Below, one piece after another: positions 44,699 through 52,203 of a stretch of 56,711 nt of DNA. The notes below the pieces were generated by a model. That model was not told the DNA's origin and did no database searches. It saw only the letters and a list, made by a program, of their open reading frames with translations. Position 1 is the first letter of the stretch, and every line of letters starts with the position of its first letter. The position numbers and the translations under genes are program-made. Source of the stretch: Phenylobacterium sp. (GTDB taxonomy: Bacteria; Pseudomonadota; Alphaproteobacteria; Caulobacterales; Caulobacteraceae); the NCBI RefSeq assembly GCF_030697925.1, contig NZ_JAUYOJ010000023.1:1-56711 (forward strand). Direction: 5' to 3'.

Positions 44699-44723
44699 GC
44701 GGCAAATAAACTCGCCTATGCCG

Positions 44724-44748
44724 GGAACATAACATTCGGGTGTGGGTT
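44724..44748 (+). promoter_or_regulatory. Near-consensus EcfG promoter of the GsrN-like RNA
   Basis: GGAAC (44724-44728), a 16-base spacer and GGTT (44745-44748) differ from consensus by one -10 base. The predicted start site, around 44754-44756, coincides with the base of the stem of the RNA structure. Confidence 0.6.
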
Positions 44749-44753
44749 TATTC

Positions 44754-44876
44754 GATGCGGAGGCGGCGACGCCCCCCCCGACTTGAGGCCGGCGACCATG
44801 CCGGTCTGCCGTCTCCGCACCCCTTTTTCTCGATGATGCAGACTTCAAGGCGGACCCCGGGTCCGCCTTCTTCTCT
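44754..44876 (+). ncRNA. gsrN: GsrN-like general-stress small RNA (candidate)
   Basis: No protein is encoded here. An 11-bp stem (44757-44767 with 44808-44818, one G-U pair) encloses a loop with eight consecutive C (44772-44779) and a small inner hairpin (CCGGC/GCCGG). A linker with TTTTT follows. A second perfect 10-bp hairpin (44847-44856 with 44860-44869) and a pyrimidine tract (CTTCTCTTT) end the segment. Caulobacter GsrN is a SigT-transcribed RNA of roughly 100 nt that uses a C-rich 5' loop to bind katG and other mRNAs. The structure, the near-EcfG promoter and the location in the GSR locus agree with this; identity is an inference. Confidence 0.65.
44847..44876 (+). terminator. Terminator of the GsrN-like RNA
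   Basis: AAGGCGGACC and GGTCCGCCTT form a perfect stem with a 3-base loop, followed by CTTCTCTTT. Confidence 0.75.
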
Positions 44877-44890
44877 TTGCCTGCCCCGAC

Positions 44891-45340
44891 CTAGCGGCGC
44901 GCGCTGAGCTCCACCGTCACATCGGCCCGACGGCGCAGGGGCTGCAGGTCCCCGGATCGGGTGGTGGCGCCGCTCTGGCCGGCGGCCGTCAGGTCGAACT
45001 CCGCGGCCGGAAGGCCTGTGGCGGCCAGGGCTTCGCTCACCGAGGCGGCGCGCTTCTTCGAGAGCTCGAGGTTCGCCGCCGGGGCGCCGGTGGCGTCGGC
45101 CAGGCCCAGGACCGTGACCCGGTCCACCTTGCAGATCTTCGCCTGGGTCGAAGCCTGGGCCAGCACCGCGCGGCCTTCCGAGGTGATCTGGGCGCTGTCG
45201 GGCTCGAAATAGACCTGGACGGTGACGTCCTCGCAGCGCGAAGGCGCGGTGACGATGCGATCGCGCCCCGTGCGCATGGCGCAGCCGGCGGTTGCAAGCC
45301 CCGCAACCAAGATGATCGTCAAGACAGCCTGAGCCTTCAT
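44891..45340 (-). CDS. OmpA-C-like lipoprotein
   Basis: The 149-residue protein has a lipoprotein signal (ILVAGLATAGC) and an OmpA-type peptidoglycan-binding domain (VQVYFEPDSAQITSEGRAVL, VLGLADATGAPAANLELSKK, RAASVSEALAATGLP). It would sit in the outer membrane facing the periplasm. I see no EcfG promoter upstream, in contrast to its neighbours. Its 3' end faces the small-RNA terminator. Confidence 0.87.
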   Translation of the reverse strand: MKAQAVLTIILVAGLATAGCAMRTGRDRIVTAPSRCEDVTVQVYFEPDSAQITSEGRAVLAQASTQAKICKVDRVTVLGLADATGAPAANLELSKKRAASVSEALAATGLPAAEFDLTAAGQSGATTRSGDLQPLRRRADVTVELSARR

Positions 45341-45370
45341 CCTACGCCCCTGTTTGCGCCGTCACGTGGA

Positions 45371-45399
45371 AAGGGCGGCCAGCATAGCCGACCGCCCTT
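45371..45399. terminator. Terminator hairpin after the glycine-zipper gene
   Basis: AAGGGCGG (45371-45378) and CCGCCCTT (45392-45399) pair around a 13-base loop, downstream of the minus-strand glycine-zipper lipoprotein gene. Only short T/C stretches follow, so efficiency is uncertain. Confidence 0.5.
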
Positions 45400-45425
45400 C
45401 CGATACCAGTTTTGGCGCCGCCGTC

Positions 45426-45782
45426 TCAGCGGGGGCTGCCATTTTCCCAGTAGTACCGGCCCGAGGCGGAGTCGTAATAGTAGTACCGCCCGGCCCGCTC
45501 GTCGTAATACTGGCGCTTGTTGGGTGAGTTGGCGCCGCAGCCGCCGTCTTCGCGGCAGCCCTTGATCGCGCCGGCCGTGCCGCCGATGGCCGCGCCGATG
45601 GCGGCGCCGGTGCCGGCGTCGCCGGAACCCACATTATTGCCGATCACGGCGCCGGCCAGGGCGCCCAGGGCCGCGCCGCCCGCTGCGTTGCGTTCGGTGG
45701 CGCCAGTGGCGGTGCAGGCGGCGGCCAACAGGCCGGCGCCGGCGATGGCGATCAGCGGCATGAAAGATCCGTGCTTCAGCAT
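45426..45782 (-). CDS. Glycine-zipper lipoprotein
   Basis: The 118-residue protein has a lipoprotein signal (IAGAGLLAAACTA), then a glycine-zipper domain (AAGGAALGALAGAVIGNNVG, GAAIGAAIGGTAGAIKG) and a tyrosine-rich C-terminus (KRQYYDERAGRYYYYDSASG). Glycine-zipper proteins insert in or line the outer membrane. An exact EcfG promoter lies 36-61 bases upstream of the start, so it is a probable SigT target. Confidence 0.85.
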   Translation of the reverse strand: MLKHGSFMPLIAIAGAGLLAAACTATGATERNAAGGAALGALAGAVIGNNVGSGDAGTGAAIGAAIGGTAGAIKGCREDGGCGANSPNKRQYYDERAGRYYYYDSASGRYYWENGSPR

Positions 45783-45817
45783 CTTTGGGCTCTCCTTGAG
45801 CTTATCCCTCGTGCCGC

Positions 45818-45843
45818 AACGCGTCGGCGGTCGCGAGGGTTCC
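45818..45843 (-). promoter_or_regulatory. EcfG/SigT promoter of the glycine-zipper gene
   Basis: On the minus strand GGAAC (45843-45839), a 17-base spacer and CGTT (45821-45818) match the consensus exactly; the predicted leader is about 29 bases. Confidence 0.7.
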
Positions 45844-45857
45844 GGGCGGCCCGCGCC

Positions 45858-45882
45858 GGAACCGGCCGCAGACGGCGCCGTT
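45858..45882 (+). promoter_or_regulatory. EcfG/SigT promoter of the lipid-kinase/phosphoesterase operon
   Basis: GGAAC (45858-45862), a 16-base spacer and CGTT (45879-45882) match the consensus exactly, 61 bases before the GTG start. The -10 lies inside the inverted repeat at 45868-45902. Confidence 0.7.
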
Positions 45883-45902
45883 TCGAAAACGCCGCCGTCT
45901 GC
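45868..45902. repeat. Large inverted repeat over the lipid-kinase promoter
   Basis: GCAGACGGCG (45868-45877) and its exact complement CGCCGTCTGC (45893-45902) flank a second repeat CGTTT-CGA-AAACG (45879-45891). The second repeat contains the -10 element CGTT. This may be an operator, a leader hairpin or a terminator. Confidence 0.55.
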
Positions 45903-45943
45903 GCCATAAGGGCGCCGGATCGAGTGGGGCTAAGGACAACACA

Positions 45944-46825
45944 GTGGCGGGCAAGCCGAAGATTTCCAGAGTCGAGGTGGTGGTGAACATTGCGTCCGGC
46001 GGCGTCGAGCCGGGCGCCCCCGACGAGATACGAGGCCTGCTGGCGGAGTGGGGCGTGAGGGCCACGGTCTGCGCCCCGGCGACGGGCGAGCTGGGCCGCG
46101 GCCTGCGCGACGCGATCGACGCGGCCCCTGACGTCGTGCTTGTGCTGGCCGGCGACGGCACGGCGCGGGCGGCGGCCGAACTCGCCGGTCCGGACGGTCC
46201 CCTGATCGCCCCGCTGCCGGGCGGGACCCTGAACATGCTGCCCCATGCGGTCTATGGCGTCGTTCCCTGGCAAGAGGCCCTGAAGACCATTCTCGAGAAC
46301 GGCCGCGAACAGGTCATCGGCGGCGGCGAGATCGACGGTCACACCTTCCTGGTGGCGGCGATCCTGGGTTCGCCCGCCCTCTGGGCGCCTGCTCGCGAGG
46401 CGGTGCGCGACGGCCAGTTGAAGCTGGCCGTGGCTCGCGCTCAGCGCGCCTGGCGCCGCGCCTTTTCCGGACGCCTGCGCTACGCCCTGGACGGTGGGCC
46501 GCGGGGCAAGGCCGAGGCGCTCACTTTCCTCTGCCCGATGGCGTCGAAGGCCATGTCCAACGACGCGCAGGCCCTGGAGGTCGCGGCCATCGATCCCAAG
46601 GGCCTGGCCGAGGCCGCCCGCATGGGGATCAAGGCCATCATCGACGACTGGCGCAACGACCCGGCGGTGGAGGTGCGGTCCTGCCGTTCGGCCGGGGTCT
46701 GGGCGGCGGGCCGCATCCCCGCCGTGCTGGATGGCGAGCCCGTGCGCCTGAGCGCCACCACGCGGGTGACCTGGCGGCCCAAGGTGGCGCGGATCCTCGC
46801 CCCGCCAGAGGAGCATGGGGTTTGA
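45944..46825 (+). CDS. Diacylglycerol kinase-family lipid kinase-like protein
   Basis: The 293-residue protein has the NAD/DAG-kinase-fold nucleotide loop in VVLVLAGDGTARAAAELAG, then LIAPLPGGTLNMLPHAVYG and a beta-rich C-terminal domain. Members phosphorylate diacylglycerol, sphingosine or related lipids. The GTG start has AGGA upstream. It forms an operon with the next gene (TTGA overlap) under an exact EcfG promoter, so it is probably stress-induced. Confidence 0.87.
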   Translation: MAGKPKISRVEVVVNIASGGVEPGAPDEIRGLLAEWGVRATVCAPATGELGRGLRDAIDAAPDVVLVLAGDGTARAAAELAGPDGPLIAPLPGGTLNMLPHAVYGVVPWQEALKTILENGREQVIGGGEIDGHTFLVAAILGSPALWAPAREAVRDGQLKLAVARAQRAWRRAFSGRLRYALDGGPRGKAEALTFLCPMASKAMSNDAQALEVAAIDPKGLAEAARMGIKAIIDDWRNDPAVEVRSCRSAGVWAAGRIPAVLDGEPVRLSATTRVTWRPKVARILAPPEEHGV

Positions 46826-47604
46826 TCCGTCTGGCCCATCTGTCGGACATCCATTTCGGCGGCGAGAACGTCGCCGCGGTGACCGGGGCGGCCGAGGTGC
46901 TGCGCCGCGGCGGATTCGACCTGACCATCATCTCGGGCGACCTGACCCAGTTCGGCGAGATCGGCGAGTTCGAGGCCGCCGCGGCCTGGATCAAGACCCT
47001 GCCGGGACGCGTCCTGGTGACGCCCGGCAATCACGACGCCCCTTATATCGCCTGGTTCGAGCGGTTCTTCTCGCCCTTCGGACGGTTCCAGCGGCTGATC
47101 GGCCAGGTCGAGGGCCAGACCCACGTTTCGCCCGGCCTGGCCGTGTTCGGCGTCAACACGGCCCGTGGCGTCCAGCCGCGCGCCAACTGGTCGAAGGGGC
47201 AGATCTCACGGCGCCAGACCGAACGGGCGCGCGACTGGCTCGGCGCGGCGCCCGAGGGTCAGCTCAAGGTGCTGGTCTGTCATCACCCGCTGGCCGAGAT
47301 GATCGGCGGCCCGATGACCGCCAGGGTCTGGGGCGGCGAGGCGGCGGCCAAGGTGTTTTCGGAATGCCGGGTCGACCTGGTGCTGTCGGGCCATATCCAT
47401 GCGCCCTTCGCCTGGCCCTACCCGTTCGGCGACCGACGGACCTACGCGGCGGGGGCTGGGACCCTTTCACTGCGCGAACGTGGTGTGCCGGCGGGATTCA
47501 ACATCGTCGAAGCCGACGAGCGTGAAATCCACGTCAGGGCCCAGGCCTGGATGGGCTCCCACTACGAGACCTCGCGCACATGGTCGATGGACCGCAGGCA
47601 ATAG
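46822..47604 (+). CDS. Calcineurin-like metallophosphoesterase
   Basis: The 260-residue protein shows the metallophosphoesterase motifs LAHLSDIHFGGEN, ISGDLTQFGE, TPGNHDAPYIAWF, VLVCHHPLAEM and VLSGHIHAPFAWP. It is probably cytoplasmic and could act on a phospholipid or nucleotide. It starts with TTG overlapping the lipid-kinase stop, so the two are translationally coupled. Confidence 0.9.
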   Translation: MIRLAHLSDIHFGGENVAAVTGAAEVLRRGGFDLTIISGDLTQFGEIGEFEAAAAWIKTLPGRVLVTPGNHDAPYIAWFERFFSPFGRFQRLIGQVEGQTHVSPGLAVFGVNTARGVQPRANWSKGQISRRQTERARDWLGAAPEGQLKVLVCHHPLAEMIGGPMTARVWGGEAAAKVFSECRVDLVLSGHIHAPFAWPYPFGDRRTYAAGAGTLSLRERGVPAGFNIVEADEREIHVRAQAWMGSHYETSRTWSMDRRQ

Positions 47605-47607
47605 AAC

Positions 47608-47631
47608 GCCCGCCTTCCGAGGAAGGCGGGC
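47608..47631. terminator. Hairpin between convergent genes
   Basis: GCCCGCCTTCC (47608-47618) and GGAAGGCGGGC (47621-47631) form a perfect 11-bp stem just after the phosphoesterase stop. It faces the convergent DUF1328 gene. T-tracts are weak on both sides. Confidence 0.6.
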
Positions 47632-47658
47632 GGCTATAGTTGTCGATTCCTGGAGCGG

Positions 47659-47832
47659 CTAAAGTGCGCCGCGCCCTCGCACCATGTGCATGACGAGGGA
47701 AACCACGAACAGCACCAGGAAGACGAAGAACAGAATTTTGGCGACACCCATCGCCGCACCGGCGATAGAGGTGAAGCCTAGAAGACCGGCGATCAGAGCG
47801 ACCACCAGGAAAGTCAAAGCCCAACCGAGCAT
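47659..47832 (-). CDS. DUF1328 small membrane protein (second copy)
   Basis: A 57-residue protein, [20 protein letters not shown] then [16 protein letters not shown], with the same length and architecture as the one at 43484-43657, differing at many positions but keeping the MLGW start and the VRG C-terminal motif. The ATG has GGAGGA upstream. An exact EcfG promoter lies 33-57 bases upstream, inside the end of sodB. Confidence 0.88.
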   Translation of the reverse strand: MLGWALTFLVVALIAGLLGFTSIAGAAMGVAKILFFVFLVLFVVSLVMHMVRGRGAL

Positions 47833-47847
47833 AGTCGTTCCTCCGAT

Positions 47848-48531
47848 TTAGCGTCCCAGATTCGAACGCCGTTCACCCGCTCCTGTTCCCGAAGACGTGG
47901 TGGGGTGTGGGTGGCGCCAGACTTCGCCGCGGCCGCACGCCGCCGCATACTGGTCGCCCGCGAAGGCCCAATTGGGCAGGGCGTCGAACCAGGCCGCGAG
48001 GAAGGCCGCGCGGTCGTTCTTGTGGTCGAGATAGTAGGCGTGCTCCCAGAGGTCGCAGACGAAGAGCGGGATCAGGCCCTGGTGGGTGAGCAGGTTGTCG
48101 CCGTCATGGGTGTCGACCAGCTTGAGCGTCTCGCCCTCGGCCGCCAGCCAGACCCAGCCGGAGCCGAAGTGGGCGGCGCCGAGTTCGACGAACTTCGTCC
48201 TGAGTTCGGCCAGCCCGCTGAGGTCGCGGTCGATCGCCTGGGCGAGATCCCCGCCCGGCGTCTGGGCCTTGGGGGTCATGCAGGTCCACAAGAAGGTGTG
48301 GTTCCAGAGTTGGGCGGCGTTGTTGAAGAGCTTCTTCGCGTCCGCCTTTCCGGCCGCCGCGCGGACCACCTCCTCGAGACTGGCGAGGGTCTCGCCCTGC
48401 TTGGCCAGCAGCTCGTTGGTCGTGTCGACGTACCTCTGGTGATGCTTCTCGTGATGCAGGTGCATGGTCGCCCGGCCGATTACGGGCTCCAGTGCGGCGT
48501 GGTCATAGGGTAGGGGAGGAAGCTCGAACAT
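47848..48531 (-). CDS. sodB: Iron/manganese superoxide dismutase
   Basis: The 227-residue protein has the metal ligands His27 (in MHLHHEKHHQRYVD), His in AQLWNHTFLW, and Asp/His in CDLWEHAYYLDHKN. It converts superoxide to peroxide. After the usual C-terminus (about residue 207) it carries a polar tail of about 20 residues (PHPTTSSGTGAGERRS) whose DNA doubles as the promoter of the next gene. No EcfG site lies directly upstream of sodB, but the DUF883/holin operon upstream has one. Confidence 0.93.
   Translation of the reverse strand: MFELPPLPYDHAALEPVIGRATMHLHHEKHHQRYVDTTNELLAKQGETLASLEEVVRAAAGKADAKKLFNNAAQLWNHTFLWTCMTPKAQTPGGDLAQAIDRDLSGLAELRTKFVELGAAHFGSGWVWLAAEGETLKLVDTHDGDNLLTHQGLIPLFVCDLWEHAYYLDHKNDRAAFLAAWFDALPNWAFAGDQYAAACGRGEVWRHPHPTTSSGTGAGERRSNLGR
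47865..47889 (-). promoter_or_regulatory. EcfG/SigT promoter of the second DUF1328 gene
   Basis: On the minus strand GGAAC (47889-47885), a 16-base spacer and CGTT (47868-47865) match the consensus exactly. The whole element lies within the sodB coding end. Confidence 0.75.
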
Positions 48532-48599
48532 GGGATCATCCTGGGGAGGCGCGGCAAGCCCGCTGTCCCTGGAAAACCCCCCTCCGGGCTATTGGTTCG

Positions 48600-48992
48600 T
48601 TATTTCTTGGAGGCGCGACCGGCCATGACCGCCGAGACGATGGCGGCGGTGATCTTCGGGTTCTTCAAGGCGACGGCCGCGGCGGCGACCACTACGCCGG
48701 CGGCCACCCAAGGCTTGTCGCGGGCCAATTCGAAGATGCGCGAGGTCAGGTCTTTCTCCTGGCCGGCGACGTTCTGTTGGTTCGGCGGATTGGCGCGGGT
48801 CAGCAGGATCGTGGCCAGGATGGCCATCAGCACCGTCGCCGCGCCGGCGACGATCACCGACGCCCAGGCGGGGCCCACCCAAGGCAGGGCCGCAGCGTGC
48901 AGGGCCATGGCCAGGGTGACCACGCAAACGACCGCCGCCGCGGCGAGCGCGGCGACAGCGATGGCGAAATAGACTGCTTTCTTCAGGATCAA
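48600..48992 (-). CDS. Holin-superfamily-like membrane protein
   Basis: The 130-residue protein has two N-terminal membrane segments (YFAIAVAALAAAAVVCVVTL and ASVIVAGAATVLMAILATIL), a soluble linker (QEKDLTSRIFELARDKPW) and a third hydrophobic segment. This resembles the YqjD/holin-like proteins encoded with DUF883 genes. The exact role is unknown. The ATG overlaps the upstream stop as ATGA. Confidence 0.75.
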   Translation of the reverse strand: MILKKAVYFAIAVAALAAAAVVCVVTLAMALHAAALPWVGPAWASVIVAGAATVLMAILATILLTRANPPNQQNVAGQEKDLTSRIFELARDKPWVAAGVVVAAAAVALKNPKITAAIVSAVMAGRASKK

Positions 48993-49312
48993 CGCTTGCG
49001 GCCGCTGGCCAGCAGCAGCCCGATCAGCAGTCCAGCGCCCAGGGCGGCGCCTGCGGCGATCAGGGGACGTTCCTTCACGCGCTCGACGACGTAGCGCTGG
49101 GCCTCGTCGATGTGCTGGCCGGCATTGTCGGCATAGGTGCGGGACTGGGCGCGGACCTGTTCCAGGCCCTCGGTGACCACTCTCTCGAAACGCTTGGCGG
49201 CGTCGTTGAAGCTGCGCTGGGCCTCCGCGGTCAGCTTGGCGGCGGACTCGGTGACCGAGTTGGCCGCGGCGCGGGCCTCGTCAGTGGCATGGTCGATGGC
49301 GTTCGTGCCCAT
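48989..49312 (-). CDS. DUF883 (ElaB/YqjD-like) membrane-anchored protein
   Basis: The 107-residue protein has a long amphipathic helix (SAAKLTAEAQRSFNDAAKRF, HIDEAQRYVVERVKERP) and a C-terminal membrane anchor (IAAGAALGAGLLIGLLLASG). In enterobacteria this family is RpoS-controlled and binds ribosomes. The ATG at 49312 has GGAGAG upstream. It is the first gene of an operon under an exact EcfG promoter. Confidence 0.83.
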   Translation of the reverse strand: MGTNAIDHATDEARAAANSVTESAAKLTAEAQRSFNDAAKRFERVVTEGLEQVRAQSRTYADNAGQHIDEAQRYVVERVKERPLIAAGAALGAGLLIGLLLASGRKR

Positions 49313-49372
49313 GTGGGTGCTCTCCAAATGTTCGGCAGGCCTCAAGCAAGGGCGCCCAGGCGTTACAGCCCA

Positions 49373-49397
49373 AACGCCACACATATTAGGCGGTTCC
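49373..49397 (-). promoter_or_regulatory. EcfG/SigT promoter of the DUF883-holin operon
   Basis: On the minus strand GGAAC (49397-49393), a 16-base spacer and CGTT (49376-49373) match the consensus exactly, with a predicted leader of about 53 bases. Confidence 0.7.
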
Positions 49398-49496
49398 GCC
49401 AGGCGGCGGAAGTCGGTTGACTGACGTTCCACCAAAAGCTGGGTGCAACTCTCGGTTCCTGTCGCTTCGCGGCGAACCCGGCTTTAAGGTGCGGCT

Positions 49497-50912
49497 ATGG
49501 CGAAGACCGCCTCCGAACCCAATCTCGACAGGGAACGCCTCGAGCTGGCGCTGCACTCGGCGCGCCTGGGCGAGTACGAGTGGGCCACGGTCGGCGACAT
49601 CTTCCGCGACAGCGCGGGGATGTCGGCGATCACCGGCCTGCCGCAAGGCGACCTGAACGCCGAGAAAGGCGAGGCGCTCTATCGCGGCCTCCATCCCGAC
49701 GATCGCGACCCCACCCGCAAGACCATGGAGGCCTCCATGCGCGCCTCGGGGCGGTTCGAGACCGAATACCGGCGGATCCGCGAGGATGACGGCCGCACCG
49801 TCTGGATGCGGTCGTCCGGCCTGCTCGTGCGCGACGAGGACGGCCGCCCCATCCGGGTCTGCGGTGTCGTGCAGGACGTCAGCAACCTTCACCTGGAGGA
49901 GGATCGCCGGCGCACCCTGATGGCCGAGCTGGACCACCGGGTGAAGAACGTCCTGGCCACAGTCCAGGCCCTGGCCTTCCAGACCGCCAAGCGCACCACC
50001 TCGCTCGACAGTTTCCTGGCCACCTTCGCCGGGCGGCTGAAGGCGATGGGCTCGGCCAACGAGCTGCTGACCGCCGCGCGCTGGCGCGGCGCGGCGATCG
50101 CCCACCTCGCCGCCGCGGAGCTGGGCGGCCTGGCGCCTGGCCAGACCCGCTGGGAGGGGCCTGAGCTTTTCCTCACGCCCCGCGCGGCCAACGCCCTGTC
50201 GCTGGCCCTGCACGAGTTGGCCACCAATGCTGTGAAGTTCGGGGCGCTCTCCACGGAGTCCGGTCGCGTGGACCTGCGCTGGACGCGGATCGCCGACGGC
50301 GGGTTCGAGCTGTTCTGGACCGAGAGCGGTGGGCCGCCCGTCAATCCGCCGACCCGCCAGGGCTTCGGCTCCACCCTGCTGGGCCAGGTGACCGGGCGCG
50401 AGCTGAACGGTGAGACCGAGGTCGAATATCGCCGGGCCGGCGTGCGGGTGCGGTTGCGCGCCAGTCCAGCGGCCGTGGTCGCACGACCCGAGACCGTGCC
50501 TGAGGCGCCGGCGCGCCAGCCGATCGAAATGGTCTCGACGCCCACCGGCCCGACCGATCTCACCGGTTCGCGGGTGCTGATCGTCGAGGACGCCGTGCTG
50601 CTGGCCCTCGAGCTGGAGACCGGCCTGTCCGAGGCCGGCGCCGAGGTCATCGGCCCAGCCTACGAGCTCTCCGAGGCCATGGCCCTGCTGAACCAACGGA
50701 TTGACGCGGCCGTGCTCGACGCCAATCTCAACGGCCTGTCGGTGACCCCGGTGGCCGAGGCCTTGGCGGCGCGCGGCATTCCCTTCGTGTTCGCCACCGG
50801 CTACGGCGATTCCGGTGGCGCTCCCCTGGGTTTCGACGCCCCGATCATCCGCAAGCCCTACGATGTCACCCAAGTGGCGGCGGCCGTGGCGGCGGTCCTG
50901 CGGGCGGTCTAG
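49497..50912 (+). CDS. PAS-HWE histidine kinase with C-terminal receiver
   Basis: The 471-residue protein has a PAS domain (about residues 15-135, without the LOV cysteine motif), an HWE kinase core (histidine in LMAELDHRVKNVLATVQALA, then ALHELATNAVKFGAL and GFGSTLLGQVTG) and a receiver (VLIVEDAVLLALELE, aspartate in DAAVLDANLNG, FVFATGYGD, lysine in IIRKPYD). The FATGY segment marks the receiver subfamily used in alphaproteobacterial stress phosphorelays. With the GSR locus adjacent, input to PhyR signalling is plausible. Confidence 0.92.
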   Translation: MAKTASEPNLDRERLELALHSARLGEYEWATVGDIFRDSAGMSAITGLPQGDLNAEKGEALYRGLHPDDRDPTRKTMEASMRASGRFETEYRRIREDDGRTVWMRSSGLLVRDEDGRPIRVCGVVQDVSNLHLEEDRRRTLMAELDHRVKNVLATVQALAFQTAKRTTSLDSFLATFAGRLKAMGSANELLTAARWRGAAIAHLAAAELGGLAPGQTRWEGPELFLTPRAANALSLALHELATNAVKFGALSTESGRVDLRWTRIADGGFELFWTESGGPPVNPPTRQGFGSTLLGQVTGRELNGETEVEYRRAGVRVRLRASPAAVVARPETVPEAPARQPIEMVSTPTGPTDLTGSRVLIVEDAVLLALELETGLSEAGAEVIGPAYELSEAMALLNQRIDAAVLDANLNGLSVTPVAEALAARGIPFVFATGYGDSGGAPLGFDAPIIRKPYDVTQVAAAVAAVLRAV

Positions 50913-51074
50913 ACGGCCGCCAGGCGCCGCCGCATTTCGTGCGCGGCATGCAACGGTTTACCCGCAGTTGTGTTAATTAGGGGCGTCGGTCCGGTATCGG
51001 GCGAGACGGTCCCCGAAAATCCGCCTGGGTACGGCTTTCGCTCCGCGAGCCTCCAGTTCCTTGAAGGGCGAGCC

Positions 51075-52178
51075 GTGGCTCCCCAACCCCCTACAGCTCC
51101 CGAGCAGGTCGCCCTCAGCCTGGCGATGGCGATGGTCGCCTCGTCGCCTGGACCCCTGCTGCTGCTGGATGGCGACCTCAACATCGTGGCCGCGAGCACG
51201 TCCTTCTCCGACACCTTCGAGATCGACCCGGCGACCGCCCCAGGCCGTTCATTGTCCGGCCTGGGCGGGGGAGAGTGGGCCCTGCCGCAGCTTCAGTCCC
51301 TACTGCACGCAACGGCCTCGGGCGCGGCGGCGATCGAGGCCTACGAGATGGACCTCGATCGGCCCGGGCGGCCCGCCCGGCGCCTGGTGATCCACGCCCA
51401 GCGTCTAGTCTATCTCGACCTCGACAATCTACGGCTTCTGATGGCCGTGACCGACGTCACGGACGCCCGCGCGAGCGAGAAGCAGAAGGACGACGCCCTT
51501 CGCCAGAACCTCGTCCTGTTGCGGGAAGTGCGCCACCGGGTCGCCAATAGTCTGCAGATCATCGCCAGCGTGCTCCTGCAGAACGCCAAGAAGACCCAGT
51601 CGGTGGAGACGCGCGGTCATCTGAGGGATGCCCACAACCGGGTCATGTCGGTCGCGGCCCTGGAACGGCAGCTCGCCGGATCGGGCGAGGCCGTGGTTGA
51701 GCTGCACGCCTACTTCACCAGCCTCTGCGACAGCATCGGCGCCTCGATGATCACCGACCCCGACCAGCTCTCCCTGGTGGTCACCGGCGCGGGTGGGGTC
51801 GTGGACTCCAAGGTCTCGGTCAGCCTGGGCCTGATCGTCACCGAACTGGTGATCAACGCCCTGAAGCACGCCTATCCGGACGGCCGGCGCGGCACGATTC
51901 AGGTGGATTGCGAATTCCGGGGCCCCAACTGGGTCCTGTCGGTCTCCGACGACGGGGTCGGCATGCCGACAGACATCCGCCCCGGACTTGGGACCAGCAT
52001 CGTCCAGGCCCTCGCGAAACAGATGGGCGCCGCCGTGGAAGTCGCCCCGGCGCATCCTGGAACTCACGTCGCCATAACCCGCACCCAGATCGCCCTGGTC
52101 AACGGACCCCCGGATGAGGCCGACGAAGGTCGCGCCATCGAGGACGCCGCCGCCGGGGTCGCGGGCGTCGCGATTTGA
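51075..52178 (+). CDS. HisKA_2-type sensor histidine kinase
   Basis: The 367-residue protein has an N-terminal PAS-like region (LLLLDGDLNIVAASTSFSDT), the HisKA_2 histidine in LLREVRHRVANSLQIIASVL and an ATPase domain (VTELVINALKHAYP, SVSDDGVGMPTDIRPG, GLGTSIVQALAKQMG). It is soluble. I chose the GTG at 51075, with AAGGG upstream; an in-frame TTG at 50970 is possible. It sits directly upstream of a receiver gene. Confidence 0.9.
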   Translation: MAPQPPTAPEQVALSLAMAMVASSPGPLLLLDGDLNIVAASTSFSDTFEIDPATAPGRSLSGLGGGEWALPQLQSLLHATASGAAAIEAYEMDLDRPGRPARRLVIHAQRLVYLDLDNLRLLMAVTDVTDARASEKQKDDALRQNLVLLREVRHRVANSLQIIASVLLQNAKKTQSVETRGHLRDAHNRVMSVAALERQLAGSGEAVVELHAYFTSLCDSIGASMITDPDQLSLVVTGAGGVVDSKVSVSLGLIVTELVINALKHAYPDGRRGTIQVDCEFRGPNWVLSVSDDGVGMPTDIRPGLGTSIVQALAKQMGAAVEVAPAHPGTHVAITRTQIALVNGPPDEADEGRAIEDAAAGVAGVAI

Positions 52179-52203
52179 ACGAAGGAGACCGCCCATCGAA
52201 ACG

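Noticed and set aside
48532..48600. An EcfG promoter directly upstream of sodB
   Set aside because: No GGAAC is present on the required strand; sodB may instead be read from the DUF883 operon or from a housekeeping promoter.
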